Positions 1 through 50,663 are shown, counted from the first letter of the stretch. The stretch is 64,000 nt of DNA from Halocaridina rubra (GCA_037179515.1 JAXCGZ010007616.1:67501-131500), one strand, 5' to 3'. Translations and numbers: made by a program. The notes: a model not told the origin generated them from the letters alone.

Positions 1-854
1 GGGGGGGCACTGATAAGCTGTCAGAAACTCAGAATGTTGCCGATTATATTATTTTTATCTTTTAGATTATGCGAATGAATAACAGCGTAAAATATAAAAA
101 AAATATAGTTATCTCATATAAAAAACATAGCTACAGACAAAATGCCCATTTTGTTAGTTTATATTCATACATAACTAATACTGAATATATTAATTTTGTG
201 ATGTTTTGCTATAGTATAAATCTTGAAAACGTTTCTATATTTGGAGCAGTAGTTAGCGCGTTATCAGCTATCTTGTTTCATATTACGGAAATTACGATAT
301 AAATACAACACAATTAAATGATTGATCTCAGTTGCCCGTTGGAAGGCAGACAAGACGGAACAGATTCTCTCGGGATTTTTGCTTTTAATTTTTTTTTTCT
401 GCTTCTTTACCATTCCTCAAGAGGCATGGCTTTATAAGTCCTCATTGAGAAATATTATAATTTTATGTAATCTCGCTCGTCTCCTATGGGTTTTTTTCCG
501 ACGTTTGTGGACCCTTTTATATACTTATTTACATTCTTCGTTACGTTTTCCATCATGATTGTGCGATTATTGCAAGCGTAAGACTTATCTGCACAAAGGA
601 GACAAGCGTCGATATGCTGTTTATTTGAATTTAAAGAGCTGAATAATTGTAATTAGTACAAATTGCAAGTTTTATGCATTTCATATCTATTGGTAAATGA
701 ATGCGATATGAATATTATAGTAATATATTTCGTGCTTGGATAGTGAGGGAATATGTTTTCCCACGCATGAACAAATATTGCTGATCGTCTAAACTTAAAA
801 AAAAATATAAGATTTTAAGCGTCTCATTCATCAGAATATTATCGTGTCTTCGAC
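1..854. other. Upstream region of the HHEX-like gene, no gene recognised
   Basis: This AT-rich stretch opens with a run of seven G at the window edge. The short open frames in it have no recognisable motif and look like chance. It is the likely 5' flank of the homeobox gene that starts at 855. I see no repeat or mobile element in it. Confidence 0.5.
806..854 (+). promoter_or_regulatory. Possible TATA-like box and short 5' UTR of the HHEX-like gene
   Basis: TATAAG at 806-811 lies about 45 bases before the predicted start codon, and TCATT at 825-829 resembles an arthropod initiator. The region is AT-rich, so this can easily be chance; an upstream non-coding exon is equally possible. The in-frame TAA at 816-818 shows that the coding frame does not extend further 5' without a splice. 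Confidence 0.2.
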
Positions 855-17379
<16,525 letters not shown>

Positions 17380-17553
17380 TACAAAATTACCTGTAAAGGT
17401 ATCCGGTGAGATCTAAGTTATGACAGGGAAAGTAAGAAGGAAGTGTGGTGTTTATTTATACTTCTGTGATTTGTTAGGGAAGGAATTCTTCGTGCTTGGA
17501 AATTGTTTCATTTTCAATTTTTATAGATAAAAGAGACTTTTTTGTAGAGTACA

Positions 17554-17662
17554 AATAAAAGGTTTTTATTGTAAAAAAATATATTTACAATTACTGTACA
17601 TATTTTGATTGCATTTAAAAACTTGAATAGACTTAAAGGAATTTTATATGATTGATAATAAA
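17554..17662 (+). terminator. Candidate polyadenylation signals of the HHEX-like gene
   Basis: AATAAA occurs at 17554-17559 and again at 17657-17662, 175 and 278 bases after the stop codon. Either could define a short 3' UTR. T-rich and GT-containing sequence follows. The choice cannot be made from sequence alone. Confidence 0.45.
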
Positions 17663-20600
17663 GTTGTAAAAGAGTGGTCCTCATAATTCTTGAACAGTAT
17701 TAGAAACACATTACTGAATTTCAATTATTATTTTTTCAAACTATTGGATGGCCTACTGAAACTAGCAAGGTGGTATCTAAAGTAATAAAAGAGTTGTAGT
17801 AACTGTAACAGGGCATCAGCGTACACTGTGCATGCTCGCCTCTTCTGTCAGTTGTTCCTGACAACTGAATATATATCGAGGAAGAAGGAATTCCCCACTT
17901 CCTACAACAGAGGGAAAACGTGGATGTTTTTCCAATTCACAACCAAGGTTTTAGTAATATCAAGTGTAATTTTTAACTAGAGGCAACTAAAGTATGTGTA
18001 TTGTGTTAAAAATTGTTGTTAAGGCTGTAGAGATTCAAGCATACTGCTTTGTGGTTGTAGGGCGCATTTTAATTTATAAAAGTCTGCTACAGCTTTTGCC
18101 AGCAGGTAAGGAGAATTTAGAATCTAAAGTATATACAGTATACCTAATTGCGCTTATGGGAAAGAGCCTTATGCTAGTAACTCCTTGTCTCCTGATCAAG
18201 TTTATTTTTTCATCCGTGACACTTGTCATACTTGTGTTGACTATTTTTTTTTAACAGATAAGATCCAAAGGGTTTGTTTTGTGTGGCATTCAGAGGTTCT
18301 ACAATTAACTGCTAATCTAGGTATGAAATATTTTATATACTGTGCATGCAAACTGTAATTCCCTCTCTGGAAAACTCCTAACATTCACTCCAAAACTATC
18401 CTCGTCGTTTTTTAATATAGCTATGCTCTCCCATTTCACAAAGAACACTTCCTTGAAGAAAATGCCAATCGTCTCTTACATTCCTTTTAGTATTTTATTC
18501 ATCTTCATCACCAGTGGTGTTTTTTACTTCATTTCTTTCAGTAGTATTATCATAAATACTATCTGGTTGTCCATCCTACTTTGAAGACTCATTTTATTAT
18601 GCCTCGACTGATTAAAAAATGCAGTTCGGGGGAGTAAAGATGTATTTTTTTTTTGTCACTGTGGAGCCTGTCCAGTCTAGAGAGAGAGAGAGCTAGTTCC
18701 AGTCAAACGATCACAGGGATAAATCAGTTCCATGGGCAATGGGTATCGACACCTCAACTCAAGGACATAGAAAAAATTTGCTGCTTCTTCCTTATCTGTT
18801 TCTAAGAGAGCAATGGTCTTTTCATTATACTATATTATTCCAGACCAAATCTTCCAAGACGAACTGGGGAGAAGGAGGATGTGTTGAGATGTATGGAGAT
18901 TTTATTTTTTTTAACCCCACAGCAACTTTTTTCTGTCTCCATGCAGACATAGTACATCGAAGGGCAAACAGGAAATTAAACTTCTTTGGGAGCAAAAGGG
19001 GCTAAGAATTATTTATAGTTTTTATTCCCAGGTTCTTGTGCCCCGTGAGTGGCAAGGGTTGGTTTGGCAGTTTTGTCTCATTTTCTTCTGAATTGCAGCC
19101 TCGAAGGGTGGACCTACGCCGGAGATGATTCCATTCCAGGTCCTTAAGATGTTTGGAGCGTATGCTCTAGGCAGATTATTCTCTCATAGGAGTGACTTTG
19201 TAATTTTTGACTTCTCGCAGTTGCAGGAGGTTCATTATTGTCTAGTGGGCTAGATTGCTCTGAATCAGCAGGGAGCCATCCATAAAGTGTCCTATCTCCT
19301 TTTAAGGTGGCTAATTAGCCATATCTACAGGCAAAAGCAAGGATAGGGGAGCATCACTGCTTTGGCTAAATGTTGAAGAGTGATATATCAGAGGTGAAAA
19401 GCATCGACTCCAAAAACTATAACATACTACCGAGTTCCTATGATGGGTTGGGGAAACTTGCTGGACATATGTGAAAGATCTTTCATGAACTTGATGAGCA
19501 CTGGGTCGGAGATACGTATATTGCCAGTGATGTAAATGTTTAGCCAATACTGCGTCATAATTAGTGATTGTTGCCGTTTATTGATTCTTAAACGAGAATA
19601 GAAACTTTGTACTAAGACGGTTCTTCATAGTTATGCTTGATGTGTCATATTCTGTTAATCATATGGTAAAGGAAACCAGGCTATCTTATCCTGCTCGTTG
19701 AATATATCCTTGTGTTGATCTCCTTTAAAATAAATAAATAAATAAGACTTGATACATGAAGGGAAAAGATTGGTTATAAGGGACATTTTAAGGTTATAAT
19801 TTCCACGTTTTGATACGAATTGGTTTTTCTAATACAATGTTTCAAGTTGCTTACCTCTGTAACAAGGCATGGTTGGGCCGTTAAAAATCTGTCAGCACTT
19901 CTGACCTCTGAAAGTTTTAGGAATCACCAAAACATAAAAAACGTGGGTGAATGACAGAAAGGTGTAGGAATATCAAGTGATTCCTGTTGATTTAAAAGCA
20001 TTCTCTGATACCACATTCAGGCCTCTAAGAGGCAAGACATACTAAGTTTCTTGTGCAGTGAAGTGGCAAATACGTCTGCCTGAAGATTCAGAACTAGTTC
20101 CAAGACTTCGTGGAATGAAATTTCATCCAGTGATCATTTTAAATGGGGACAGCAATGATTAGATAGTCTGTCCTCAGTTGCACTGCACACCTTCAATGTG
20201 TTGGTATGCTGAAACTGTGAGCACCGTATCTCCTCAAGAGTATGGTCACTGTTAGTACCTGCTAGGTCAGTGCTTGCAATCTTGCTGAGACTCCTCTAGA
20301 GTTGTAAGCAACAGACTACAAACAGGTTTCCGCAGCAGAGCCAGAGATATAATGTAGACCATTGATAACTCCTCGACGTTTCTGTGGCAGTTAATTAATT
20401 TGTTGCAGCAAAAGTTTCTGGCTCCTCTATCAAGCCATCTGCCAAGAGGAATCCCATCTTGAGTGATTGTACACGAAAGACCTGTTGCTAGGGTGCAAAC
20501 GGAAGAGAGAGGGGCAGTGTACTTTTTTCAAGTCTCTGCGAATTGTACTGGCAACCCCCCCATTATAAAACAGATCAATATGAATGTGTGGTTACAACCA

Positions 20601-22695
20601 CTGGTTCGCTTTTTTTTTAACTCAATTCCAGGTGCAACAGAACCACCACCATAGAGTCTCTTGACAGTATTCATAGAAAAAAAAACTTAAATGTTGGTTT
20701 GCATAGGTTCAGGATCTTTCTCTCTACGCACAATTGATGTTCGATCCTTGCTCTGCTAAGTTGTTACATTTAATGGGAATTTATTTTTAAATTGCCTTAA
20801 GATTACAACACCCCAGTTTAGACTTATGGAAAAATAGATAATAACAAGGAAGGTATCATGAAAGACAAAGATGCACGGCTAGGACAGGGAAAATAGAATA
20901 GTTTTTTGCGTTTTCTAAAGCCACCTCAGGATAAAATAAATTTCTTATGTAAAAACACTTTTATTATTATAATTCAGAAGTTCTCAAGAATAGCTCACAG
21001 TGGCACACACACCAAATGCATGCTTTCATCATGAAATACAAAATTCATAGTCTAATTTAAATACAGAAATAAAAGAGATCATACACTTGGCATGTATGAA
21101 TTCATGAACAAGTTCAATTATTAAATTGTTTTCTGTACATGGTCGTGCAAATTGTGAACAAAAACACCTCGTATGTACGAACCTCTTTACATTATCTTTG
21201 TATGCTCATTTTCCCCATACATAAGGTACACGCACATCCTCTTCTCATATTTGTAGTTCTATGTATATGGTCTTTCCTTTGCATTCGTTTATTTTCCATA
21301 CATGAGGTATGTACATCATATCATCTGACTTGGTGCAGTTTCTTTAAAAAATGTTGCACATACACACGTGCACAGTCACACAAGAATACACACACAGTGC
21401 CTAGAAATGTATCTTGAGAAATGGAACAGTGGTCATTATTTGGTACATCTTTATATGCCCTTATTATTGTATCATAACCTAAATACTTCAGAGAATTGAT
21501 AGAAGACCACATTGCTGGTTACACAACCATGCTGCCTTTGCATATAGTAATGTTGACAGTAATAATAATTAGAATAACAAAAAAGATAAAAGTTTAATAA
21601 TATCGCACACTTTGTAGTTCTTAGCCATATCACACTACAGTATATCAATAGGCTAGAAAAAGTGTCTTAGATACTGAAAAACACCAGCCTGGGTAAGGGG
21701 TACATCCAAGTCTGTTTACCCTTCCTTTTCCACGCCATTTTCTATGGTATTGCTGTACTTTTTATGTACCTTTCTTTCCTGTATTTAAATACATCCACAC
21801 AAAATATAAAATAAATACTGCAACACAAAAGTGATGACATTTTTCAAATCATCCAGGCTGAAAAGCTAGTCAACTTCTCCCTAGGCTTTCATTAATATTG
21901 CCACACTGGGCCCCTTCTTTTGTCCACAAGACTTCTAGAAAACTTATTTCACAAATACGTAAGTGTCAATGGTGTCACACTACTAACAAACACAGAGTAT
22001 ATTTGGATGTTTCATTCCATAGCCCTTAATATAAATTGTTTTTGTATATATATATTTTACATATATATATATATATATTTTTTTACAGACTTTTACAGGA
22101 AGTACATAAGCCAATATTCCACTAAGCTATATTATCTGTAGACATCTTACTAATTATAATTATTAAGGAACTCTTTAAATTACAAATTGATCAATCCAGT
22201 TTAGATAAGAGATACAACAATTTGTGCAGATAAAGTGGCACTTTTATTTTTAATCTTTTTCCTCATTGTGGGGGGAGTCTTCGTTACAGAGTGCCAAAGG
22301 ACAAAGTTAAACTCTGTAGGGTAGTGAGAAGTGCTTCTTAAAGATATTAATTACTGCTGTATTTCTTAATTTCTATCACAGCTCTTTAATATTACCCTAT
22401 AAATTTCAGTACCAAAAAATAATTTTCATCATAAGATTCCTTTTATGTTCCTCTTAACAAATTTATGTTCTGCAAATTAATGACAAGAAATAACAGCTGG
22501 CATCCGAAAGCTGCTCCTCTTTACCAGTTCAATTTAAAAAGCTCCTTTGGCTTCCCATATAACTTGTTTTTTTTTTTTTTGGGGGGGGGGGGGTTAAAAG
22601 GGAGTTGGGAATAAAGCAATCCAAATTATTATCTTATATAGTACCAATATTTGTGATTCACTACCGCTATGATTGACGCATCCTTATAACCAGTA
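17663..22695. other. Convergent intergenic region between HHEX and PHAF1
   Basis: This region of 5 kb separates the two stop codons. It carries a LINE 3' fragment at about 18148-18245, a T/G homopolymer tract at 22565-22593 and AT-rich unique sequence. The part from about 20960 to 22695 may be the long 3' UTR of PHAF1, and TTTATT at 20960-20965 would then be its poly(A) signal on the - strand. Open frames at 18739-19005 and 19311-19547 have no recognisable domain. Confidence 0.5.
18148..18245 (-). mobile_element. Short CR1-like LINE 3' UTR fragment
   Basis: The sequence CCTAATTGCGCTTATGGGAA, then GAGCC, TAGTAACTCC and CACTTGTCATACTTGT, matches the 3' end of the other LINE copies in antisense, with many substitutions. 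It appears to be an old, extremely 5'-truncated copy. Confidence 0.6.
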
Positions 22696-43558
<20,863 letters not shown>

Positions 43559-43627
43559 AATGTTGTTCCTAAAACAACAACGAACGTTACAACAGACGGA
43601 GCCACATCACCCTTAAGACGTCCTTTT

Positions 43628-43740
43628 CGCTCTCTCTCTCTTCCTCGTTATTTACGTTGTTACGAGCTATTTCTCTCTCTCTCTCTCCCACTCTTTCTCT
43701 TTCCTTCCCTCTCTCGTATCTCTCTCTCTCTCTCTCTTGT
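43628..43740 (-). promoter_or_regulatory. GAGA-rich tract in the PHAF1 5' flank or 5' UTR
   Basis: The + strand is CT-rich with several CTCTCTCTC runs, so the transcribed strand carries GAGAGAG runs 70-180 bases before the start codon. In insects such tracts bind GAGA factor. A regulatory role here is an inference and simple-repeat drift is an alternative. Confidence 0.35.
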
Positions 43741-43987
43741 TCCCTTTTTCTTTCTTCTCAATGTAACGATATAAAGCCAATAAACAAATAAGACAGCCAC
43801 ACCATCTCCTTTATTTATAGGGGGAGACACCATCGTTGATTCCTCTTATGGAGGATTTAAAGAGGTTCTAAATACTTTAAAGAGAATGTGAAACGATTTT
43901 CTTGGCTCGTTAAAGAGACCAAGTCAATACAGCGTATTTTGTTTAATGGAATTTTTCGTATTTATGAAGCCAAACAGCTGATTGAAC

Positions 43988-44030
43988 GCATGCGCAGAGC
44001 CTCTCGAGCTTTTCAAGGTGTTTTACGTCA
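43988..44030 (-). promoter_or_regulatory. NRF1-like and CRE-like motifs upstream of PHAF1
   Basis: CGCATGCGCA at 43988-43997 matches the palindromic NRF1 (insect Ewg) core on either strand. TTACGTCA at 44023-44030 resembles an ATF/CREB site. Both lie about 430-470 bases upstream of the PHAF1 start in a locally CpG-containing stretch, as expected for a housekeeping promoter. Confidence 0.35.
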
Positions 44031-44048
44031 TGCGACTGTCATGCGACG

Positions 44049-44770
<722 letters not shown>

Positions 44771-44980
44771 AGCCTCACCGTATTCCCTGCGTGTTGTAAA
44801 AGGCGACTAAAAGTGGACGGGGCGGGGGCACTAGGAATCCCCCCCCTTGTACCAATCTCCTGTGAGGCATCAAAGAAGAGGGAGAGTAGAGGGGAGTATA
44901 ACTGCTCCCCAAACTGTTTCTTTTTTTATGTCGTCTACCCCCACTTTTAAAGGGGAAACAGCCACGGTATATGTATGTAT
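44771..44980 (+). repeat. Dispersed repeat family T, forward copy
   Basis: It contains CCTGCGTGTTGTAAAAGGCG, ACTAAAAGTGGACGGGG and AGGAATCCCCCCC, and lies between two ATT arrays. It is related to 61311-61450 and to 36536-36690. Confidence 0.65.
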
Positions 44981-44988
44981 GTATAATT

Positions 44989-45004
44989 ATTATTATTATT
45001 ATTA

Positions 45005-45070
<66 letters not shown>

Positions 45071-45073
45071 TTA
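44989..45073. repeat. (ATT)n microsatellite
   Basis: About 27 ATT units with one ATC and one TTT interruption. Confidence 0.95.
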
Positions 45074-45452
45074 ATAGCAGTAGTATCAGTATAAAAGATA
45101 ATTCTCACATTGAAACTGTACACCAGACTTTCTTGGCTTTAACGAACTAAACGTATAAAGATCCTGTTCCACATATAACCCCATCAATCTAATATTTTAC
45201 TCAAATAGCTTTCCGAGTAAATATCACTGACCTCTCTTCCATATCCTCAAAGATATTCTGGCGAAGGGATATTCTGTGCGAATCCCTTTGAAAATATTGG
45301 AAATTGCAATAAACCAGAAGCTCTCTTTAAGAAACTCATACATTTTTGTTAATGCATATTCGCTATTCCCTTTTGCAATATAATCATATTGGCAAAAACT
45401 TAAATTAATCCAAGCAAAGGTCAATGCGCGTTCTCAGTAATTTTTCCATAAA

Positions 45453-45659
45453 GGGCGGTGTACACGGTCAAACGGTTCGTCGAACGCGGTTCGACAGACA
45501 AGTGTTTGAAGTGATGTTCGAACGTGTGAACGGGGTATTTGGTTGTCGAACACGTTCCGTGTTCGACAACCAAATACCCCGTTCACACTTTCGAACATCA
45601 CTTCACACACTTGTCTGTCGAACCGCGTTCGACGAACCGTTTGACCGTGTAAACCGCCC
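45453..45659. mobile_element. Near-perfect 207-bp palindrome, probable fold-back MITE
   Basis: The 102-base arms 45453-45554 and 45558-45659 differ at only three positions and surround a three-base loop (TTC). The ends read GGGCGGTGTACACGGTCAAA and, inverted, GGGCGGTTTACACGGTCAAA. ATAA flanks both sides and may be a target duplication. The element is much richer in CpG and GC than its surroundings. The open frames on both strands are nearly the same peptide, simply because of the palindrome. Confidence 0.85.
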
Positions 45660-47215
45660 ATAACTTTGCCAAACTTTACCAGAAATTACCCTACCTAAAG
45701 AGAATAGCCTCACCTTCTCTTTTTTAAAGACAGTTACCATGTTTATTTATTTGTTACAATCTGGAATTGCTAGAGATGTCAAAGCACTTCTAACATACAA
45801 ACTTCTACAGGTAAAGACGCATGACATCCCACATTTGCTACACTCAGTCTATTTATCCCAGTATTGAGATATTTGAAAAAGGAATATCCTTAATTGCTTC
45901 AGGAGATTCTTCTACAATGCATATATTAATTAAATCTATGTATTATTTTTTGTTGGCAGAGTAATATCTTAAATATCATTACGGAAAGATATATTATGTT
46001 TCATGCGTACTATTATTATAAAATCCAAGAGGGTCCGAACTAAGTGTCACCCAGTTGGAGTTCATCTTAGCTTGCCAAAATTATTTTTCTTGTTTTCTTT
46101 TTCCAAATGTTTATTGAACCATTTGATACTTTCCTGATATTTTTTTTAATAATATACGTATACATAAATTTACATAATAAGAATACTATATAGAAAAATA
46201 TTGGTAAAACTGAGATATAGCAGAAAATAAGGCTGCATAAATACTTGTTTACATGAAGTGTTACCAACATACAATGGAATTCATTTCACACGTGATAGAT
46301 TTATTAAACAAAACTTTGATATAAACCTAGTCATAATATATACAAAATTTTACTTACATAATACAGTAATAATATGTATAGATACGTAATAATACTTCAA
46401 TATTAAACAATAAATCCATGAAATCATTAACGCCCGTTTAAAAGTATTTACTTTGCTTATTTTATCATACTGCTGACGGCAAAATCTATAGAAAATCAAT
46501 CATGTAAACAATAACGAAATCACAATAAATATTGCATTAATAATGTATTAAATAGTTAAGCTATAATAGAATAGTTTATCAATATATCCAAGGTCGCATA
46601 GTAGAGAAAATTATTTATAAAAGAAAACGTAATTTTAGTTCAATAAAGAAAATTATATATTTAGGGTAAACAAACATAAAACATGTTTCAGGCGTCTAGT
46701 GTATAAAACAACGACACTGCTACCTAATTTCCAGTTCTACTACCATATCCATATGACACGCAGCGAATATTTAAATTAACTAGAGAGTGTAAAAATGTGT
46801 CGTTGTAAAATATAAAATTTTCTGATTAATATAGTGATGTACTTTCCTTCAATTGTATATGAAAGATGTAGTAAATTTTTAGGAGGGGGAAAACCCCCCC
46901 TGTATTTTCCCGACAGTTTTCTTTGTGAAACAAACAATTCTAATCTCCATATCAGGTGAAAAACACTCGATGTAGACTTTCCATGCCTCACTCCCCTTTA
47001 CTTCTAACAATCATAAGGGGAAGTGTAGGGAATCGGCCCCGGATCCCCTTAGGGGTATTATTTCAAAAAGCCAGAGGGCTATTATTCTATTTATATTAAA
47101 AAGCTATACTCCATTCATCCCCATAACTAAAATAATACCAAAGATGTCTTGAGTATAGAAAATAATTTGTCTCATTGTCTTTTTCTAAATTCTAATTTTC
47201 TTTTAGATAAAAGAT
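45660..47215. other. AT-rich stretch without recognised gene
   Basis: No coding homology, LINE fragment or microsatellite stands out. GC-poor sequence with several T or A runs continues up to the LINE cluster. Confidence 0.6.
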
Positions 47216-48143
47216 CCATGGTTGGAGATTGTGAAGAAAGTAAAAAACGAGAACAATGGTAGAGAACTTCAGGAGGATCTAAATAATCTGCATGAGTGGT
47301 CAGAAAAGTGGCTAATGAAATTCAATACTTCAAAATGTAAGGTAATGAGAATGGGTACAAGTGCAAGAAGGCCCAAGCTTGACTACTCGGTGGCTGGAGT
47401 ACAACTTCAAGAGACAGAAAATGAGAGAGATCTAGGAGCAAATATACTGGCAGATTTGCCTCCAGAAATACATATAAATGGCATAGTAAGGACAGCATAT
47501 GTATTCTTATCAAGTGTAAGGGTAGCCTTCAGGCAAATGGACAAGGAAATGTTCAGAAATATTTATGTAACCTATGTGAGGGCAAAACTTGAATATGCAG
47601 CCCCCTTTTGGAATCCGCACTTGAAAAAGCACATAGCTAAGCTTGAAAAAGTTCAAAGACATGCCACGAAACTGGTGCCAGAAATACGCAATCTCAGTTA
47701 TGATGAGAGGCTGAGGGAATTAGACTTACCATCACTCGAAGCTAGAAGAGTGAGGGGGGATATGGTGACAGTCTTTAAATTCCTTCATGGTTATGATAGA
47801 GTGGATAGGGATCGATATTTTGACATGGCTGGCTGTAGAACTAGAGGTCATAGTTTGAAGCTTCGTAAGAAAACTTCTTTGCAGGATGTAAGGAAATACT
47901 TTTTCAGTTTAAGAGTAGTTGATAATTGGAATTCGCTAAGCGAGGAGGTAGTTAATGCTATCTCAATCCATAGTTTTAAGGACAGGTATGATAAGTATGA
48001 CTAAGTATAAAATGGAACCTCTCAGGAGACGGGAAGATACGAGCTTTGGGCTCTTTCCCGTAAACACAATTAGGTAATCACAATTAGGTAATCACACACT
48101 TCCTGTAAACACAATTAGGTAATCACAATTAGGTAATCACACA
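47216..48143 (+). mobile_element. CR1-like LINE 3' end, copy 1 of a head-to-tail group
   Basis: An uninterrupted 260-codon frame (47222-48004) begins just after the reverse-transcriptase active site, with VKNENNGRELQEDLNNLHEW. It covers the thumb and C-terminal block: MGTSARRPKLDY, KLEYAAPFWNPHLKKHIAKL, LSYDERLRELDLPSLEARR and the final SFKDRYDKYD. The 3' UTR has ACGAGCTTTGGGCTCTTTCC and then 14-base units CACAATTAGGTAAT, ending in CACACA. The N-terminal endonuclease and most of the polymerase are missing, so it is a 5'-truncated insertion. Confidence 0.92.
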
Positions 48144-48352
48144 TCTAAGGAAATACTTTTTCAGTGTAAGAGTAGTTGATAATTGGAATTCGCTAAACGA
48201 GGAGGTAGTTAATGCTATCTCAATCCATAGTTTTAAGGACAGGTATGATAAGTATCACTAAGTACAATATGGAGCCGATCGGGAGACGGGAAGATACGAG
48301 CTTTGGGCTCTTTCCCATAAATACAATTAGGTAATCACAATTAGGTAATCAC
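48144..48352 (+). mobile_element. CR1-like LINE 3' end, very short copy 2
   Basis: It starts directly after the CACACAT tail of copy 1 with CTAAGGAAATACTTTTTCAG and runs through the end of the coding region, the 3' UTR and the 14-base tail units to CACACACA. Confidence 0.9.
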
Positions 48353-49697
48353 ACACACAAAGTAATGGAGAAACTACTAAGGAAACATATCTCTCTTCAC
48401 TTGGAATCCTTCAACTCTTTGTCAGTGAGGCAACATGGCTTCAGAGAAGGTAGATCAACAGTAACAAACTTATTAGAATTTTATGATGAGGTAAGCCAAA
48501 TCTTACAGGAAAGAGAGGGCTGGGCAGATTGCATATTCCTAGACTTCCAGAAAGCGTTTGACACTGTTCCATATGGGAGACTTATTAGGAATCTGCAATC
48601 AATGGCTAGAATAGGTGGAACTGTCTTGGAATGGATAAAAACTTACTTAGAAGGAAGGGAACAGAGGGTTAGAGTAAGACACTCAGTGTCTGTATGGAGA
48701 AGAGTTATTAGTGGAGTTCCACAGGGTTTAGTTTTAGGGCCACTTTTGTTCCTTGTATATGTAAATGACCTACCAGAGTCTGTAAATTCATTCATGAATA
48801 TGTTTGCAGATGATGCAAAGATTGTAAAGAAAGTAGGAAACGAGAACAATGGTAGAGAACTTCAGGAAGATCTAAATAGTCTGCATGAGTGGTCAGAAAT
48901 GTGGCTATTGAAATTCAGTACTTCAAAATGTAAGGTAATGAGAATGGGTACAAGTGCAAGAAGGCCCAAGCTTGACTACTAGGTGGCTGGAGTACAACTT
49001 CAAGAGACAGAAAATGAGAGAGATCTAGGAGCAAATATACTGGCAGATTTGCCTCCAGAAATACATATAAATAGCATAGTAAGGACAGCATATGTATTCT
49101 TATCAAATGTAAGGGTAGCCTTAAGGCAAATGGACAAGGAAATGTTCAGAAATATTTATGTAACCTATGTGAGGGCAAAACTTGAATATGCAGCCCCCTT
49201 TTGGAATCCGCACTTGAAAAAGCACATAGCTAAGCTTGAAAAAGTTCAAAGACATGCCACGAAACTGGTGCCAGAAATACGCAATCTCAGTTATGATGAG
49301 AGGCTGAGGGAATTAGCCTTACCATCGCTCGAAGCTAGAAGATTGAGGGGGGATATGGTGACAGTCTTTAAATTCCTTTATGATTATGATAGAATAGATA
49401 GGGATCGATATTTTGATATGGCTGGCTCTAGAACTAGAGGTCATAGTTTGAAGCTTCGTAAGAAAATTTCTTTGCAGGATGTAAGGAAATACTTTTTCAG
49501 TTTAAGAGTAGTTGATAATTGAAATTCGCTAAGCGAGGAGGTAGTTAATGCTATCTCAATCCATAATTTTAAGGACAGGTATGATAAGTATGACTAAGTA
49601 CAAAATGGAACCTCTCAGGAGACGGGAAGATACGAGCTTTGGGCTCTTTCCCGTAAACACAATTAGGTAATCACAATTAGGTAATCACACACTTGTG
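48353..49697 (+). mobile_element. CR1-like LINE, copy 3, with canonical reverse-transcriptase core
   Basis: It starts right after the CACACACA tail of copy 2 and encodes MEKLLRKHISLHLESFNSLS. Polymerase motif A follows (FLDFQKAFDTV), then motif B (SGVPQGLVLGPLLFLVYVND), the catalytic FADD (FADDAKIV) and the thumb and C-terminal block. Only two nonsense changes are seen: TAG at 48980 and TGA at 49520. It has the same 3' UTR and CACAATTAGGTAAT tail. The active-site motifs are intact, but the 5' part is missing. Confidence 0.93.
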
Positions 49698-49744
49698 AAT
49701 GTGAGAGAAGACACAATAAGTTGGAATATTTATGAGGAGAAAAA

Positions 49745-50125
<381 letters not shown>

Positions 50126-50363
50126 ATTCCTTTCCTACTATTGAATGATATGACTTGATGTGTTCATGGCACTTTTGCTGATTCTTATTACTTTAAATTT
50201 TGAAGTGTTACATATCAATAGCCACGTGTCTCACTAACCATGCAAAATATTTAGGTCATTATGAAAGTCACTGCCACTATTTTCGAATCTTACTCTTTCA
50301 CAATCTTTGTATAATATGCAATTTTTTTTTTAAAGTAATTTGATAGACTCTTTCAGATCATTC

Positions 50364-50600
<237 letters not shown>

Positions 50601-50663
50601 AACATGAGTATCTTTAATATTGAATCATGTGAAACACCAGTGAGTATTTACTTGAAGTATATT

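Noticed and set aside
1..300. 77-codon open frame at 69-302 and 78-codon frame at 322-558 upstream of HHEX
   Set aside because: AT-rich composition, no homology recognised and no support for a start or splice context.
18739..19547. Open frames at 18739-19005 (+) and 19311-19547 (-) as possible genes or retroelement parts
   Set aside because: No domain or motif could be recognised, and no neighbouring exon or element structure supports them.
22565..22593. T-run followed by G-run
   Set aside because: A homopolymer tract that may be a sequencing or assembly effect; it lies in the presumed PHAF1 3' UTR and does not affect the coding exon.
45424..45663. Two related peptides on opposite strands that might look like a duplicated gene
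   Set aside because: The similarity results from the palindrome itself; there is no independent coding signal.
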